Assembly (NCBI RefSeq): GCF_003324485.1
Contig: NZ_QODK01000003.1
Location: 806,001 to 870,000 of the forward strand
Reading direction: 5' to 3'
Origin: Cohaesibacter intestini
GTDB lineage: Bacteria; Pseudomonadota; Alphaproteobacteria; Rhizobiales; Cohaesibacteraceae
DNA length: 64,000 nt
The position numbers and the translations under genes are program-made. This document shows, in pieces, positions 1 to 9,149 of this stretch (position 1 is the stretch's first letter; each line of letters begins with the position of its first letter). The notes beneath the pieces are model-generated. The model was given only the letters and a program-made list of their open reading frames with translations, ran no database searches and was not told where the DNA came from.

Positions 1-653
1 CTGAGGCGATCGGTGCGGATTTTAACGCCCTTGAAGCGTTCTATGCTGCAGGCCTTCGCTCTCTTGGTCCGGTCTGGAGTCGGGACAATATTTTTGGCGC
101 CGGTGTGCCGTTCGACTTTCCCGGATCTCCCGATCATGGCCCCGGCCTGAGTGATCTTGGCAAGGAACTGGTACGTCGCTGCAACCAACTTGGCGTGATG
201 ATCGATCTGTCCCACTTGAATGAAAAAGGATTCTGGGATGTTCAGAAACTCTCGGACAAGCCTTTGGTCGCTTCCCATTCCAACGTGCACAAATTGTCGC
301 AAAGCCGCCGAAACCTGACCGACAAGCAACTTGATGCCATCGCCGAAAGCAAGGGGCTGGTCGGACTCAACTATGCGGTCGGGTTCTTGCGTTCCGATGG
401 TGAAAAATTCAAACGCGATGTCTCGCTGGATCTGATGGTTGACCATCTTGCCTATCTGGTCGAAAAGCTTGGCGAGGATGGGGTGGGCCTAGGCTCGGAT
501 TATGATGGCGCAACGGTGCCCGATGTGGTGGCGGACGTGTCTCTCAACCAGAAACTGATCGATCATATGCGTCACCGCGGGTTCGGTGAAACGCTGGTCG
601 AGAAAATCGCCTTCAAGAACTGGCTAGGCCTGCTGGAGCGCACCGGCATCTGA
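1..653 (+). CDS. Membrane dipeptidase (peptidase family M19), C-terminal part
   Basis: The gene enters from the left edge; the reading frame is open from base 3 to the TGA at 651-653, so about 216 C-terminal residues are present and the N-terminal metal ligands are missing. Visible M19 (renal dipeptidase-like) signatures are MIDLSH, the ASHSN motif followed by RRNLTD, and GLGSDYDG near the C-terminus. The family are zinc hydrolases that cleave dipeptides, including some D-amino-acid dipeptides. It ends about 80 bases before a perfect hairpin terminator shared with the convergent NYN gene. Substrate cannot be told from this part. Confidence 0.88.
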   Translation, partial: EAIGADFNALEAFYAAGLRSLGPVWSRDNIFGAGVPFDFPGSPDHGPGLSDLGKELVRRCNQLGVMIDLSHLNEKGFWDVQKLSDKPLVASHSNVHKLSQSRRNLTDKQLDAIAESKGLVGLNYAVGFLRSDGEKFKRDVSLDLMVDHLAYLVEKLGEDGVGLGSDYDGATVPDVVADVSLNQKLIDHMRHRGFGETLVEKIAFKNWLGLLERTGI

Positions 654-732
654 TTGACATTGGCTGGCGGGCAGGGGGGCCATGCCAATCCTGCCACTCT
701 GGCGTTTGCGAGCATTCTTCCATCACAAACAG

Positions 733-760
733 AAAAGCCCGGTTTTTAACCGGGCTTTTG
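733..760. terminator. Bidirectional intrinsic terminator
   Basis: Perfect 12-bp stem (733-744 with 748-759), 3-base loop, A/T flanks on both sides. It lies between the convergent dipeptidase and NYN genes and can serve both. Confidence 0.85.
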
Positions 761-786
761 GTATGCATTCAGAAGCAGTATCGATC

Positions 787-1374
787 TTAATCGTCGAATT
801 CCTGATCTTCGTAATCGTCCTGCACTGGTGCACGTTGCGGGCGCTCGCTGACTTCGCGACCAATACGGTCGGCAATGTGGGCAAGATCAATGAAATGGTC
901 TGCCTGTCGGCGCAGTTCGTCGGCGATCATTGGTGGTTGGGTCGACATGGTGGATACCACGCTGACCTTGCGGCCACGGCGTTGCAACGCTTCAACCAAT
1001 TTGCGGAAGTCGCCATCACCGGAAAAGATCACGAAGTGATCAACATGCTCGACCAGTTCCATCGCATCGATGGTCAGTTCGATATCCATGTTCCCTTTGA
1101 TCTTGCGACGGCCAGCAGAATCGGTGAATTCCTTTGTTGGTTTGGTCACCACATGATAGCCGTTATAATCAAGCCAGTCGATCAACGGGCGGATGGAGGA
1201 ATATTCCTGGTCTTCGGCCAGTGCTGTGTAATAGTAGGTGCGCAGCAGGTAGCCTTTTCCACGAAATTCCTTTAGGAGACGCTTATAGTCGATATCGAAG
1301 CCAAGTGTCTTGGTAGTAGCGTATAGATTGGCTCCATCTATGAAGAGCGCGACCTTTTCACGAGGATCAAACAC
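787..1374 (-). CDS. NYN-domain (LabA/DUF88-like) PIN-fold nuclease
   Basis: 195 residues. The N-terminus carries FIDGANLY (Asp13), followed by GNMDIELTIDAM (Asp97, Asp103) and FSGDGDF (Asp120, Asp122), the acidic cluster of NYN/LabA proteins, which are PIN-like metal-dependent ribonuclease folds. The last 20 residues form an acidic tail (DDYEDQEFDD) outside the domain. Members of this family are common next to rpoZ/relA in Rhizobiales; the RNA target is unknown. Transcribed away from rpoZ across a 374-base divergent gap. Confidence 0.85.
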   Translation of the reverse strand: MFDPREKVALFIDGANLYATTKTLGFDIDYKRLLKEFRGKGYLLRTYYYTALAEDQEYSSIRPLIDWLDYNGYHVVTKPTKEFTDSAGRRKIKGNMDIELTIDAMELVEHVDHFVIFSGDGDFRKLVEALQRRGRKVSVVSTMSTQPPMIADELRRQADHFIDLAHIADRIGREVSERPQRAPVQDDYEDQEFDD

Positions 1375-1748
1375 GGATTTTCCTTCTTATGCTGGTTTTC
1401 TTTGGACCTAATTCCGTGCGGGAATGGCTGGTTTTGAAGAGAGAATGGCGGCAATTGCCATTATTGTCATTCAAACAATTCCGAACCATCTTTTTGAATG
1501 GGCATTCAGATGGTGCAATCACAAGAAACTAAATCGATTCATATCCTATAGGGATCTACCAATTATCACTATCGAGAATTTCAAAATACGGACGAAAACG
1601 CAATCTTTTTCAGATATATTACCAGAATTGCCACATTTCAGCGACAAAAAACCATAAACAAAGTGGCGATTTCGTCTGCTTCTCTCTTGTCAAGGACGGC
1701 TTTTGCCTTTAATGAGAAGAACGAATCCCCCCAATCAGGAGATAGTCT
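1375..1748. other. Divergent intergenic region NYN / rpoZ
   Basis: About 370 bases with no supportable gene. It must hold the promoters of both flanking genes. For rpoZ, TTGTCA at 1687-1692 and TAATGA at 1710-1715 with a 17-base spacer is the best match I see, but the -10 is poor. The rpoZ Shine-Dalgarno AGGAGA sits about 1737-1742. Confidence 0.35.
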
Positions 1749-2153
1749 ATGGCACGCGTGACCGTTGAGGACTGCGTCGATAAAGTTGAAAATCGTTTTG
1801 AACTTGTGCTGCTGTCCAGCCATCGCGCTCGCATGATTTCAAGCGGATCTTCCATCACGGTTGATCGCGACAACGACAAGAACCCGGTTGTGGCCCTGCG
1901 CGAAATCGCGGATGAGTGCGTATCCCCGGGTGACTTGAAGGAAGATCTCATTCATTCCCTGCAGAAATATGTTGAAGTGGATGAGCCTGAGACTGAAGAA
2001 GTCCACATGATCACCGCTGATGACGCTGCGACCACCGAATATGATGACGTTCTCTCCGAACCAAAGAGCGAAGTCGTGTTCGACCAGATGTCTGAGGAAG
2101 AGTTGCTGCGCGGCCTCGAGAGCCTCGTGCCGCCGGATCGCACCGACGACTGA
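1749..2153 (+). CDS. rpoZ: RNA polymerase omega subunit
   Basis: 134 residues beginning [20 protein letters not shown], the omega signature; the helix with ARMISSG and the VVALREIA segment match RpoZ. Omega assists folding and assembly of beta-prime and in many Proteobacteria forms part of a ppGpp site. The C-terminal half is acidic, as in other alphaproteobacterial omegas. The start has AGGAGA 7 bases upstream. The gene lies directly before the (p)ppGpp synthetase/hydrolase gene, the usual pairing, but a terminator separates them here. Confidence 0.97.
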   Translation: MARVTVEDCVDKVENRFELVLLSSHRARMISSGSSITVDRDNDKNPVVALREIADECVSPGDLKEDLIHSLQKYVEVDEPETEEVHMITADDAATTEYDDVLSEPKSEVVFDQMSEEELLRGLESLVPPDRTDD

Positions 2154-2176
2154 GTCTTGTCATTGCTGAAGAATTC

Positions 2177-2206
2177 AAAAAAGCGGTCCAGTGGGATCGC
2201 TTTTTT
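2177..2206 (+). terminator. Intrinsic terminator after rpoZ
   Basis: 13-bp stem (2177-2189 with 2194-2206, one G-U pair), 4-base loop, ending in six T. It suggests that rpoZ and the downstream rsh gene can be expressed separately. Confidence 0.85.
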
Positions 2207-2373
2207 GTTTCGCAATGGCCTGTTCCTATCGAGCCTAATGAGCGGGTTCAAGTCGCTTGCCTTTTTCGTGGGCTTTCACCTATTGTGAACGGATGCTCCC
2301 GCTTAATGTGGTGAGAGTGATTTCCCCGCATTCCGTTTTCGGATAATCAGCCCAGTCAGGATCAATTTCGACC

Positions 2374-4635
2374 ATGATGCGTCAGTATGAGCTTGTGGAA
2401 CGTGTTTCAAGCTACAATCCAAACGCTGATGAGGCTTTGCTCAACAAGGCCTATGTCTATTCCATGCAGAAACATGGCTCGCAAAAGCGCGCCTCAGGGG
2501 ATCCCTATTTTCTGCATCCTCTTGAAGTGGCGGGCATTCTGACAGATCTGCGCCTTGATGATGGCACCATCGCGGTTGGTTTGTTACACGACACGCTCGA
2601 AGATACCGACGCCACCCGGGCAGAACTGGATCACTTGTTTGGTGAGGAAATCGGCAAGCTTGTGGAAGGTCTGACCAAGATCGCCCAGCTCGATCTGGTC
2701 TCCAAGCGCACCAAGCAGGCCGAAAACCTGCGCAAATTGCTGTTGGCCATCTCGGACGACGTCCGGGTCCTGATCGTGAAGCTGGCCGACCGGCTGCACA
2801 ATATGCGCACCCTGCATTTTGTCCCTGAGCATAAACGCCATCGCATCGCTCAGGAGACCATCGACATCTATGCACCACTCGCTGAACGCATGGGCATGCA
2901 GGACATTCGCGAGGAACTCGAAGGTCTGTCCTTCAAATATGTCAATCCGGAAGCCTATGAGGCTATTTCGGAGAAACTTGACGACATGCGCGAGCGCAAC
3001 CAGTCCCTGATCGAGGAAATTGGTGGCGACCTTCAGCACACCCTCGAAGAAAAGGGGATGGCAGCCCGGGTGACGGGGCGCGAGAAAAAGGCCTATTCCA
3101 TTTTCCGCAAGATGCAGCGCCAGTCGATCGGCTTTGAGCAGCTCTCAGACATCTATGCTTTCCGTGTTCTGGTCCCTGATATCGAAGCCTGTTATCAGGC
3201 ATTGGGCATTGTCCATACCATCTGGCCATGCGTGCCGGGGCGTTTCAAGGATTATATTTCAACACCCAAACCCAATGACTATCGCTCGATTCATACCACG
3301 GTGATCGGACCGGGTCGTCAAAGGGTCGAGTTGCAGATCCGCACCCACGAAATGCATCAATTCGCCGAATATGGTGTCGCGGCTCACGCCCTCTACAAGG
3401 ATATCACCGGCAAGACCAAGGGCGGTCGCTCTTTGTCCAAGTTGGCCAGGGACAGCAACGCCTATGCCTGGCTGCGCCACACGGTGGAGCTGTTGTCATC
3501 GGGCGATTCTGCAGAAGAGTTTCTGGAACATACCAAGCTTGAACTGTTTCAGGATCAGGTCTTCTGCTTCACCCCCAAAGGCCGTCTGATCGCCTTGCCT
3601 CGGGGTGCGATCCCCATTGATTTCGCCTATGCAGTCCATACCGGCATCGGCAATACCTGCGTTGGCTGCAAAATCAATGGTGCGATCATGCCGCTGGTCA
3701 CCGAATTGGCCAATGGCGATGAGGTTGAAATTATCACTTCAAAGGCCCAAACCCCACCCGCCGCTTGGGAAAGCATCGTGGTAACAGGCAAGGCAAGAGC
3801 CGCCATTCGTCGCGCCACCCGGTCTGCGGTTCGGGCGCAATATGCCGGATTGGGTGAACAGATCCTGCGCAATGCCTTCAAACGCGCGGATCAGGACTAT
3901 ACCGAAGATCAAATCAAACTGGCGCTGTCGCGACTGGGATATCTTTCAGTCGGCGACGTGCAGGCTGCGGTTGGGCGAGGCGAGTTGCAGTCCCGCAGCG
4001 TGATTGAGGCTGTTTTCCCGGACTATCAGGACCAGCGCGCCACTGCCTCAAGCAGCAGTGATCGCAAAGAACGTGATGATCGTGGTGACGGCTGGTTCGG
4101 TCTCAAGCAAGCCAATGCAATGAAGTTTCGTATTCCGGGTTCCAGTGCGCGAGGGGATCAGAATGGCAGCTTGGAAGAAGACGGAGCTTCAATTCCTATT
4201 CGCGGCCTGTCTGGCAATTTGCCCGTGCAGTTCGACCCTGACGGCGGCGCCGTACCAGGGGACCGTATCGTCGGAATTCTGACGCCGGGGCAGGGCGTGA
4301 CCATCTATCCGATTCATTCTCCCGCTCTCAGCCAGTTTGATGACAGTCCGGAACGTTGGCTGGATGTCCGCTGGGACATTGATGAGGAAAATTCAGACCG
4401 CTTTCCTGCAAGAATTGAAGTCAGCATGATCAATGAACCGGGTACCCTCGGTGAAATTGCCACAATTATCGGTGAGAATGACGGCAACATCGAAAATATA
4501 AAGATGGAACAAAAGGTCAGCGACTTCTTCGAGATGATCATCGATCTATCGGTCTGGAACCTGAACCATCTCAATCGAATCATCGAGCAGATCCGCGCCA
4601 AGAAAAGCGTATCTCGCGCCGCACGGTCCAATTGA
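2374..4635 (+). CDS. rsh: Bifunctional (p)ppGpp synthetase/hydrolase (Rel/Rsh)
   Basis: 753 residues, the normal length for a long RelA/SpoT homologue. Domains in order: HD hydrolase (HPLEVAGIL, LLHDTLEDT near residue 70), synthetase with RFKD near residue 290 and YRSIHTT near 303, TGS (DQVFCFTPKG from about 394), and a C-terminal ACT domain (from about 678). RFKD is the RXKD form found in bifunctional enzymes rather than the EXDD of synthetase-only RelA, so both making and degrading the alarmone is expected. Two adjacent ATG codons (2374, 2377) could each start it. It is probably the only long RSH protein of the cell, as in most alphaproteobacteria. Confidence 0.96.
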   Translation: MMRQYELVERVSSYNPNADEALLNKAYVYSMQKHGSQKRASGDPYFLHPLEVAGILTDLRLDDGTIAVGLLHDTLEDTDATRAELDHLFGEEIGKLVEGLTKIAQLDLVSKRTKQAENLRKLLLAISDDVRVLIVKLADRLHNMRTLHFVPEHKRHRIAQETIDIYAPLAERMGMQDIREELEGLSFKYVNPEAYEAISEKLDDMRERNQSLIEEIGGDLQHTLEEKGMAARVTGREKKAYSIFRKMQRQSIGFEQLSDIYAFRVLVPDIEACYQALGIVHTIWPCVPGRFKDYISTPKPNDYRSIHTTVIGPGRQRVELQIRTHEMHQFAEYGVAAHALYKDITGKTKGGRSLSKLARDSNAYAWLRHTVELLSSGDSAEEFLEHTKLELFQDQVFCFTPKGRLIALPRGAIPIDFAYAVHTGIGNTCVGCKINGAIMPLVTELANGDEVEIITSKAQTPPAAWESIVVTGKARAAIRRATRSAVRAQYAGLGEQILRNAFKRADQDYTEDQIKLALSRLGYLSVGDVQAAVGRGELQSRSVIEAVFPDYQDQRATASSSSDRKERDDRGDGWFGLKQANAMKFRIPGSSARGDQNGSLEEDGASIPIRGLSGNLPVQFDPDGGAVPGDRIVGILTPGQGVTIYPIHSPALSQFDDSPERWLDVRWDIDEENSDRFPARIEVSMINEPGTLGEIATIIGENDGNIENIKMEQKVSDFFEMIIDLSVWNLNHLNRIIEQIRAKKSVSRAARSN

Positions 4636-4868
4636 TGCCCGGTAGCATGGTGGCGAAGTTGCAACCGACAAAGGAGATTGCTTCTTCTTTGCGACGAATG
4701 CTCACGCTCGAAACTGTCGCATGAATGTGAATATGCATTCTCTTGTCAGGAAAAAATTTGCGATTACCTAATATGCTACCAAAACCATACTGGAAAAAGT
4801 CGACGATGGGTCTATAAGTATCGACCTGTGGGCCCCCGAGGCCAAGCAATGGGTGAGGATAAGAGACA

Positions 4869-5477
4869 GTGTTATTTGGCCGCAGAGACAAGCCATCCAT
4901 GGCCGAGCGTATCCGCATCTTTCTGTGGCCGCGCCGCAACTGGATGCGGTCTGGAAAGTATTTCGTCAAACGTATTCTGCGTCTGTCCGGGTCCCCCTAT
5001 ATGATCGCCGCTGGCGTTGCGGCGGGTGTCTTCACCTCCTTCACGCCTTTTCTCGGCTTCCACTTCCTTATCAGCTGGGCCATCGCTTTCCTGATTGGCG
5101 GCAACATGCTGGCTGCTGCCATCGGCACCGGAGTGGGCAATCCCATCACCTTCCCCTTTATTTGGGGGGCGACCTATACGACGGGATGTTTTCTGCTCGG
5201 CAAGGAGGCCATTCATGGTCAACTGCATAGTCTCAAGCATGATTTGCTGACCGAATCCTTCTCCACCATTTGGCCGACCATTCAGGTCATGGCGGTAGGC
5301 GCGATTCCCGTCGGTTTGGTTTTTGCCTTGATCTTCTACTATGTCACGCGCAAGGCAGCGCTCGTCTATCAAAAGCGCCGCAAGGCCATGCTGGCAGAGC
5401 GTGCATACGAAGCGGGGCGTTGGCGCAAGGCGATCGCCGAGCATGATGGCAAACGCGGCAAGGCGCAGTCCGCCTGA
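4869..5477 (+). CDS. DUF2062 inner-membrane protein
   Basis: 202 residues from a GTG start with GAGGA 8 bases upstream; the alternative ATG at 4899 lacks one. The protein has a basic N-terminus ([20 protein letters not shown]), then glycine/alanine-rich hydrophobic segments ([35 protein letters not shown]) and a second hydrophobic hairpin near residues 135-160, the DUF2062 pattern. Function is unknown; the location between rsh and acpS is common in Rhizobiales. The C-terminal 40 residues are basic and cytoplasmic. Confidence 0.85.
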   Translation: MLFGRRDKPSMAERIRIFLWPRRNWMRSGKYFVKRILRLSGSPYMIAAGVAAGVFTSFTPFLGFHFLISWAIAFLIGGNMLAAAIGTGVGNPITFPFIWGATYTTGCFLLGKEAIHGQLHSLKHDLLTESFSTIWPTIQVMAVGAIPVGLVFALIFYYVTRKAALVYQKRRKAMLAERAYEAGRWRKAIAEHDGKRGKAQSA

Positions 5478-5527
5478 GAATGTCCGCACAATTGGCCCAT
5501 GGCATTGAGCGGCAAAAAGAGGTCTCC

Positions 5528-5929
5528 ATGATCATTGGAACTGGCAACGATCTGATTGACATCCGGCGTATAGAACGATCCCTTGAACGCTTTGGCGAAC
5601 GCTTCATTCAGCGCATTTTCACAGACAAGGAAATCGCCCGTTCAGAACGCAAGGCCCAAAGAGCGGCCTCTTATGCCAAACGCTTCGCTGCCAAGGAAGC
5701 CTGTTCCAAGGCGCTGGGCACGGGCCTGTCCCACGGAGTTTTCTGGAAGGATATGGGGGTCAGCAATCTGGCCTCGGGCAAGCCGACCATGGTGCTGACC
5801 GGGGGCGCACAAGAGCGTCTCAAGGCAATGATTCCGGACGGGTACGAGCCGCAAATCGATCTCACCATCACGGATGAGTTCCCCCTTGCGCAGGCCTATG
5901 TCATCATTTCAGCCAATCCGATCCTGTAA
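5528..5929 (+). CDS. acpS: Holo-[acyl-carrier-protein] synthase
   Basis: 133 residues from ATG 5528, chosen because the family starts [16 protein letters not shown] and an AAAGAGG lies just upstream. AcpS transfers 4'-phosphopantetheine from CoA to the serine of apo-ACP. Magnesium/CoA residues are visible: Asp8 in GNDLIDI and the Glu of [13 protein letters not shown]. First gene of the acpS-lepB-rnc-era-recO cluster; pdxJ, often upstream of it, is absent here. Confidence 0.96.
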   Translation: MIIGTGNDLIDIRRIERSLERFGERFIQRIFTDKEIARSERKAQRAASYAKRFAAKEACSKALGTGLSHGVFWKDMGVSNLASGKPTMVLTGGAQERLKAMIPDGYEPQIDLTITDEFPLAQAYVIISANPIL

Positions 5930-6195
5930 CGACCCCTCATTTCGACCGATATGAGACAATTATCTGAGGAAAAGCGCCTTGTTTGGCGCGCATGCCTCAC
6001 AATATTCACAACAGGCCGTGACTTTGCCCTTCAGTAAAGTTGAATATTGTCAGCGGCTCTTTGGCTCGCTATGACAAATTGATATTGGCCGGCCGGGCGC
6101 TCATTGCCCAAACTGCTGGCCCGATCCTATAGCTCGACCGACTGGTCCGAACCCGCGACCTGTTGTCGGGAAGACAAGCAGAAAAGAGAATTGAC

Positions 6196-6945
6196 GTGTC
6201 TGACGAAAGCATGAAAGAAACCGATAGCGGCCTTGGGGATACCATCAAGGTCATTGTGCAGGCATTGTTGCTGGCGCTTGTCGTCCGCACACTTCTGTTC
6301 CAGCCTTTCTCCATTCCGTCCGGCTCGATGAAGTCGACCTTGCTGGTCGGTGACTATCTGTTTGTCTCCAAATACAGCTATGGCTATAGCCGTTATTCCG
6401 TGCCGTTTGGTCTTCCGCTCTTTTCCGGCCGGATCATGGGCAGTGAACCTGAGCGTGGCGATGTGGTTGTTTTCAAACTGCCACGCGACAATTCCACGGA
6501 CTATATCAAGCGTGTCATCGGTTTGCCGGGCGACAAGATCCAGATGATCGACGGTCAGCTCTATATCAATGGCTCTGTGGTTGAGCGTGAGCAGGTTGAC
6601 GATTTCATCGAAACCGACAGCCAGGGACGCAAAAGCCGCGTCGTTCGTTATCGCGAAACCCTGCCGAACGGGGTCACCTACGACACCCTCGACATCCGGC
6701 CAAACAACTATCTCGACAACACCTCCGTCTATGAAGTGCCAAAGGGCCACTATTTCATGATGGGCGACAACCGGGACAATTCATCAGACAGCCGTGTGCT
6801 GAGCTCGGTCGGCTATGTGCCTTATGAGAATCTGATCGGCAAAGCGCAGGTCATTTTCTTCTCGATCGAAGAGGGCAGCGCGCCTTGGCAGGTCTGGAAA
6901 TGGCCAAGTGCGGCACGTTGGGATCGCTGGTTCACTGGTCTTTGA
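6196..6945 (+). CDS. lepB: Signal peptidase I
   Basis: 249 residues from the GTG at 6196; an in-frame ATG at 6211 and an upstream TTG at 6163 are alternatives. One N-terminal membrane segment (about residues 14-30) leads straight into the catalytic Ser box PSGSM (Ser44), and the general base Lys105 is in DYIKRVIGLPGD. The GDNRDNSSDSR box is intact. The enzyme cleaves signal peptides of Sec and Tat substrates at the periplasmic face. It has one transmembrane anchor, unlike the two of E. coli LepB, which is usual in this group. Confidence 0.95.
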   Translation: MSDESMKETDSGLGDTIKVIVQALLLALVVRTLLFQPFSIPSGSMKSTLLVGDYLFVSKYSYGYSRYSVPFGLPLFSGRIMGSEPERGDVVVFKLPRDNSTDYIKRVIGLPGDKIQMIDGQLYINGSVVEREQVDDFIETDSQGRKSRVVRYRETLPNGVTYDTLDIRPNNYLDNTSVYEVPKGHYFMMGDNRDNSSDSRVLSSVGYVPYENLIGKAQVIFFSIEEGSAPWQVWKWPSAARWDRWFTGL

Positions 6946-7095
6946 GTATTTGCTACCGATTCCGATCGATGACCTTGACATTGGAATCCGGCCAAGGGGC
7001 AAAGCTCAGGCGTAAATTGTTAGTGAGAGCTAACGCTTTTCATTGACCCTGCGGCAAAAGCTGTTACAAAAGCGCAACCTCTGAACAGCATTTGT

Positions 7096-7118
7096 GCCGC
7101 GCGGACAATCTGCGCGGC
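7096..7118 (+). terminator. Possible terminator after lepB
   Basis: 7-bp GC stem (7096-7102 with 7112-7118) with a 9-base loop, followed by a T-rich but interrupted tail (ATTGTTGTTT). Weak as an intrinsic terminator. Confidence 0.4.
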
Positions 7119-7188
7119 ATTGTTGTTTGCGACAGACTGCTGCACACTAACCGGCGACCAAAAACGCTGACAGAAACTGGAAACTCCC

Positions 7189-7896
7189 ATGCGAAAGAAA
7201 GATGTCGGACCGCTCGAAGAGCTACTCGGCTACCAATTTCGTGACAAGAACCATCTGGAGAAGGCGCTGAGCCATACCAGCCTCGTTGCCTCGCCCAAGC
7301 TACAGGTGGAAGAAACCTACCAACGTCACGAGTTTCTCGGTGATCGAGTTCTGGCGGTAACGATCGCAGACATGCTGTTGCATGCCTTTCCCAAGGCAGA
7401 TGAAGGAGAACTGGCGCGTCGTTTCAATGGCCTGGTGCGCAACGAAACCTGCGCAGACATTGCCAGAGAAATCGGCATTGGCCCATTCATCCGCCTCGGC
7501 GAGGGAGAAGCGCAGGCTGGAGGTCGCAAAAAGGACGCCATTCTTGGCGACGTCTGCGAAGCCATCATTGGAGCCATCTTTCTGGATGGCGGCTTCGATC
7601 CGGCGCGTGATTTCGTCACCCGATACTGGGAAAAGCGCATGCTGGAATGGAGCGGCCCGCTGCGCGATGCCAAAACCACCTTGCAGGAGTGGGTGCAGGG
7701 CAAAAAACTGCCGCCTCCCACCTACAAGATGGTTGAACGCACCGGTCCTGATCATGCCCCTGAATTCACCCTGCGGGTGGATGTGCCGGGTATGAAAAGC
7801 GCCACCGGCAAAGGCTCCTCCAAACGAATAGCCGAGCAGGATGCTGCTCGCACCATTCTAATTCGAGAAGGACAGTGGGATACGGATCAAGGTTGA
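7189..7896 (+). CDS. rnc: Ribonuclease III
   Basis: 235 residues: N-terminal RNase III domain and C-terminal double-stranded-RNA-binding domain (from about residue 155). Catalytic residues visible are Glu48 and Asp52 in HEFLGDR, Glu72 in DEGELARR, and Asp121/Glu124 in GDVCEAIIG. At the position of E. coli Glu38 there is Gln45 (YQRHEFLGD instead of NERLEFLGD). The enzyme processes rRNA precursors and structured mRNAs. Starts 243 bases after lepB and is followed 31 bases later by era, as in most alphaproteobacteria. Confidence 0.96.
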   Translation: MRKKDVGPLEELLGYQFRDKNHLEKALSHTSLVASPKLQVEETYQRHEFLGDRVLAVTIADMLLHAFPKADEGELARRFNGLVRNETCADIAREIGIGPFIRLGEGEAQAGGRKKDAILGDVCEAIIGAIFLDGGFDPARDFVTRYWEKRMLEWSGPLRDAKTTLQEWVQGKKLPPPTYKMVERTGPDHAPEFTLRVDVPGMKSATGKGSSKRIAEQDAARTILIREGQWDTDQG

Positions 7897-7927
7897 TCCA
7901 TCCCGATTACCTCAACAAAGGACATCC

Positions 7928-8878
7928 ATGTCAGATACATCCTCTCAACTGCCAAACGCCCCAATGTCTGGCGATCTGCCCGAAATGAATACCCAATGCG
8001 GCTATGTCGCGCTGATCGGCGCCCCGAACGCGGGCAAGTCGACCTTGGTCAACAAGATTGTTGGCTCCAAGGTTTCGATTGTCACCCACAAGGTGCAAAC
8101 GACCCGGTCGCTGATCCGCGGCATCGCGCTAAAGGACGAAAAGCAGGTCATTTTTGTCGACACGCCGGGTATTTTTGCACCGAAACGCCGCCTTGAGACC
8201 GCGATGGTCAACACCGCATGGGGTGGCGCCAAGGATGCAGACTGCATCGGTTTGATCGTCGACGCCCGCAAGGGTGTCACCGAGCAGATTGAAAAGATCC
8301 TCGAACGCCTCGAAGATATCAAGCTGCCTCGCGTGCTGATCCTCAACAAGATCGATTTGGTCAAACGCGACAGCCTGCTCGCGCTGGCGCAAAAGATCAA
8401 TGATGCCGTGCCCTTCGATGAAACCTTCATGGTTTCGGCGCTGAATGGCGATCACACCGATGATCTGCTCGACTATTTCGCCGAGCAAATGCCAAAAGGC
8501 CCGTGGCTCTATCCCGAAGACATGATTTCGGATTTGCCAATGCGTCAGCTGGCCTCTGAAATTACGCGCGAAAAGGTCTTCCTGCGCCTCCATCAGGAAC
8601 TGCCATATTCTTCCACCGTCGAGACGGAAAAATGGGAGCAAAAGGACGATGGATCGGTCCGCATCGAACAGGTCATCTATGTCGAGCGCGGCAATCAGAA
8701 AATGATCGTGCTGGGCAAGGGTGGCAAGTCGATCAAGGCCATCTCCATGGCCGCCCGCGAAGAGCTTCAGGAACTGTTGGAAACCAAGGTTCACCTGTTC
8801 CTCTTCGTCAAGGTCCGCGAACGCTGGGTCGATGACCCGGAACGCTACCGCGAAATGGGCATCGATTTCCCAGTATAG
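7928..8878 (+). CDS. era: GTPase Era
   Basis: 316 residues. G1 is GAPNAGKST (31-39), G3 DTPG, G4 NKID, and the C-terminal KH domain includes IVLGKGGKSIKAI. Era binds the 3' end of 16S rRNA and checks 30S maturation. The N-terminus is about 20 residues longer than in E. coli (MSDTSSQLPNAPMSGDLPEM). The stop codon forms the first bases of a 9-bp hairpin that begins a block of tandem repeats. Confidence 0.97.
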   Translation: MSDTSSQLPNAPMSGDLPEMNTQCGYVALIGAPNAGKSTLVNKIVGSKVSIVTHKVQTTRSLIRGIALKDEKQVIFVDTPGIFAPKRRLETAMVNTAWGGAKDADCIGLIVDARKGVTEQIEKILERLEDIKLPRVLILNKIDLVKRDSLLALAQKINDAVPFDETFMVSALNGDHTDDLLDYFAEQMPKGPWLYPEDMISDLPMRQLASEITREKVFLRLHQELPYSSTVETEKWEQKDDGSVRIEQVIYVERGNQKMIVLGKGGKSIKAISMAAREELQELLETKVHLFLFVKVRERWVDDPERYREMGIDFPV

Positions 8879-8898
8879 CGTTTGGCAACGCCAAACGC
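8878..8898. other. Perfect 9-bp hairpin at the era stop codon
   Basis: GCGTTTGGC at 8878-8886 pairs with 8890-8898 across a 3-base loop. There is no T run after it, so it looks like a transcript-end or processing hairpin rather than an intrinsic terminator. Its right arm is the start of the tandem repeat that follows. Confidence 0.6.
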
Positions 8899-9040
8899 GC
8901 ACCGTGGTGCCACAAACACTAGACTATCAGCGGCAGGTGTTTCGCAGAAACACCGAGAGCCTTCGCCAAACGCGCACCGTGGTGCCCCAGACACTGTGCT
9001 ATCAGCGACAGATGTTTTCGCAGAAACACCGAAAGCTAGG
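8890..9040. repeat. Two tandem copies of a 75-76-base intergenic repeat
   Basis: Copy 1 is 8890-8964 and copy 2 is 8965-9040. The first 22 bases of each copy are identical and the rest differs by scattered substitutions and one inserted T. Copy 1 contains a perfect 8-bp hairpin (GGTGTTTC / GAAACACC, loop GCA); in copy 2 that hairpin is partly decayed. A degraded third start may follow at about 9041-9060. No open reading frame through the block looks real. Confidence 0.8.
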
Positions 9041-9073
9041 CACAAACACGCAGTGCTGAAATAGAGAATTGCC

Positions 9074-9110
9074 AAACCCTGCCCAGCGTCTAAGCTGAGG
9101 CAGGGTTTTT
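9074..9110 (+). terminator. Intrinsic terminator after the era repeat block
   Basis: Outer 10-bp stem (9074-9083 with 9099-9108), inner CAGC/GCTG extension with one bulged A, then TTTTT. Strong; closes the lepB/rnc/era transcript. Confidence 0.85.
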
Positions 9111-9149
9111 CATTTACCCATTTGGATGCAAAAGATGAAGGAGGGAGCA

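Noticed and set aside
682-1275. 197-codon plus-strand frame over the NYN gene
   Set aside because: Overlaps the bidirectional terminator and lies opposite a protein with clear catalytic motifs.
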